From positions 1-12,772 of the forward strand of contig JAZNZJ010000056.1 in assembly GCA_045594885.1 (NCBI GenBank): a DNA stretch of 12,772 nucleotides. The letters are read 5' to 3'. Position 1 is the first letter of the stretch. Each line of letters opens with the position of its first letter. The DNA comes from Fimenecus sp045594885. GTDB taxonomy: Bacteria; Bacillota; Clostridia; Oscillospirales; Acutalibacteraceae. Under the pieces are notes generated by a model, which did no database searches, was not told the DNA's origin, and saw only the letters and a program-made list of their open reading frames with translations. Position numbers and translations under genes: made by a program. Shown piece by piece: positions 12,672-12,772 of this stretch.

Positions 12672-12772
12672 CCATTGCGAAAGCAATGGTATATCATCAA
12701 CAATGGCAAATATGCCATTGTTGTATCTCATCAGTCCGTCAGGACTGCATATCATCACGCTTTAGCGTGTAT
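12672..12772. repeat. Array of short hairpins with variable stems and a constant linker (continues past window end)
   Basis: Four hairpins follow one another: 12672-12689 (stem CCATTGC, loop GAAA), 12698-12723 (11-base stem, loop AATA), 12732-12747 (stem CAGTCC, loop GTCA) and 12756-12769 (stem CACGC, loop TTTA). The stems differ completely, yet each is followed by a near-identical linker: TATATCATCA (12690-12699), TATCTCATCA (12724-12733), CATATCATCA (12748-12757), and TAT at the window end. Stem ends overlap the linkers by two bases. The unit is about 24-34 bases. On the other strand the linker reads TGATGATATA. There are no identical repeats and no equal spacers, so it is not a CRISPR array. 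It may be a dispersed palindromic repeat family or a structured RNA. Confidence 0.75.

Noticed and set aside
12672..12772. CRISPR array
   Set aside because: Constant parts are only about 10 bases, the stems differ from unit to unit, there are no equal-length unique spacers and no cas genes.

Overview
The window looks like chromosomal DNA from a low-GC, Gram-positive anaerobe of the class Clostridia. The reasons are the AT-rich intergenic DNA, strong AGGAGG-type ribosome sites, CCA-encoding tRNA genes with sigma-A-type promoters, an AbrB-like gene remnant, and an operon joining a DUF4956 membrane protein to a VTC-domain protein. The genus cannot be fixed from sequence alone.

Layout. (1) Positions 1-3580, all on the minus strand: a two-component system (OmpR-type regulator, then a two-TM histidine kinase) is followed by a VTC-domain polyphosphate-polymerase-like protein, a DUF4956 membrane protein and the start of a lipoprotein. 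The same tandem box (TTCAAT-N5-TTCAATC) lies upstream of the regulator and upstream of the VTC gene, at nearly the same distance from a -10 element, so the regulator probably controls itself and the VTC genes. A hairpin with a T tract overlaps the VTC ribosome site. (2) 3580-3990: terminator, a truncated AbrB/SpoVT-like gene start and inverted repeats. (3) 3991-7164: an accessory island. A regulator with an RHH-like N-terminus plus WYL and WCX-like regions (minus) is divergent from two tiny membrane peptides, a small GIY-YIG-like nuclease and a LOTUS(OST-HTH)-DUF3825 protein (plus). A three-copy operator-like motif fills the divergent gap. This is the best candidate in the window for an undescribed conflict or defence system. 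(4) 7182-8958, minus: a PiT phosphate transporter and its PhoU-like (DUF47) partner with a clear promoter. (5) 9139-9720, plus: a tRNA cluster Val-Asp-Phe-Gly-Cys with promoter, an internal terminator-like hairpin and a final terminator. (6) 9721-10309: AT-rich, gene-poor, with terminator-like and promoter-like elements. (7) 10310-12601, plus: three overlapping genes, two cysteine hydrolases of the isochorismatase/nicotinamidase fold followed by a membrane-anchored protein of unknown function. (8) 12634-12772: a terminator, then an array of at least four short hairpins with different stems joined by a near-constant TATATCATCA-like linker, running off the window end.

How the parts work together: regions 1 and 4 both concern phosphate or polyphosphate, but no shared control is visible. 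Regions 3 and 7 look like self-contained accessory cassettes placed between housekeeping genes; their functions are inferred from domain content and gene order only.
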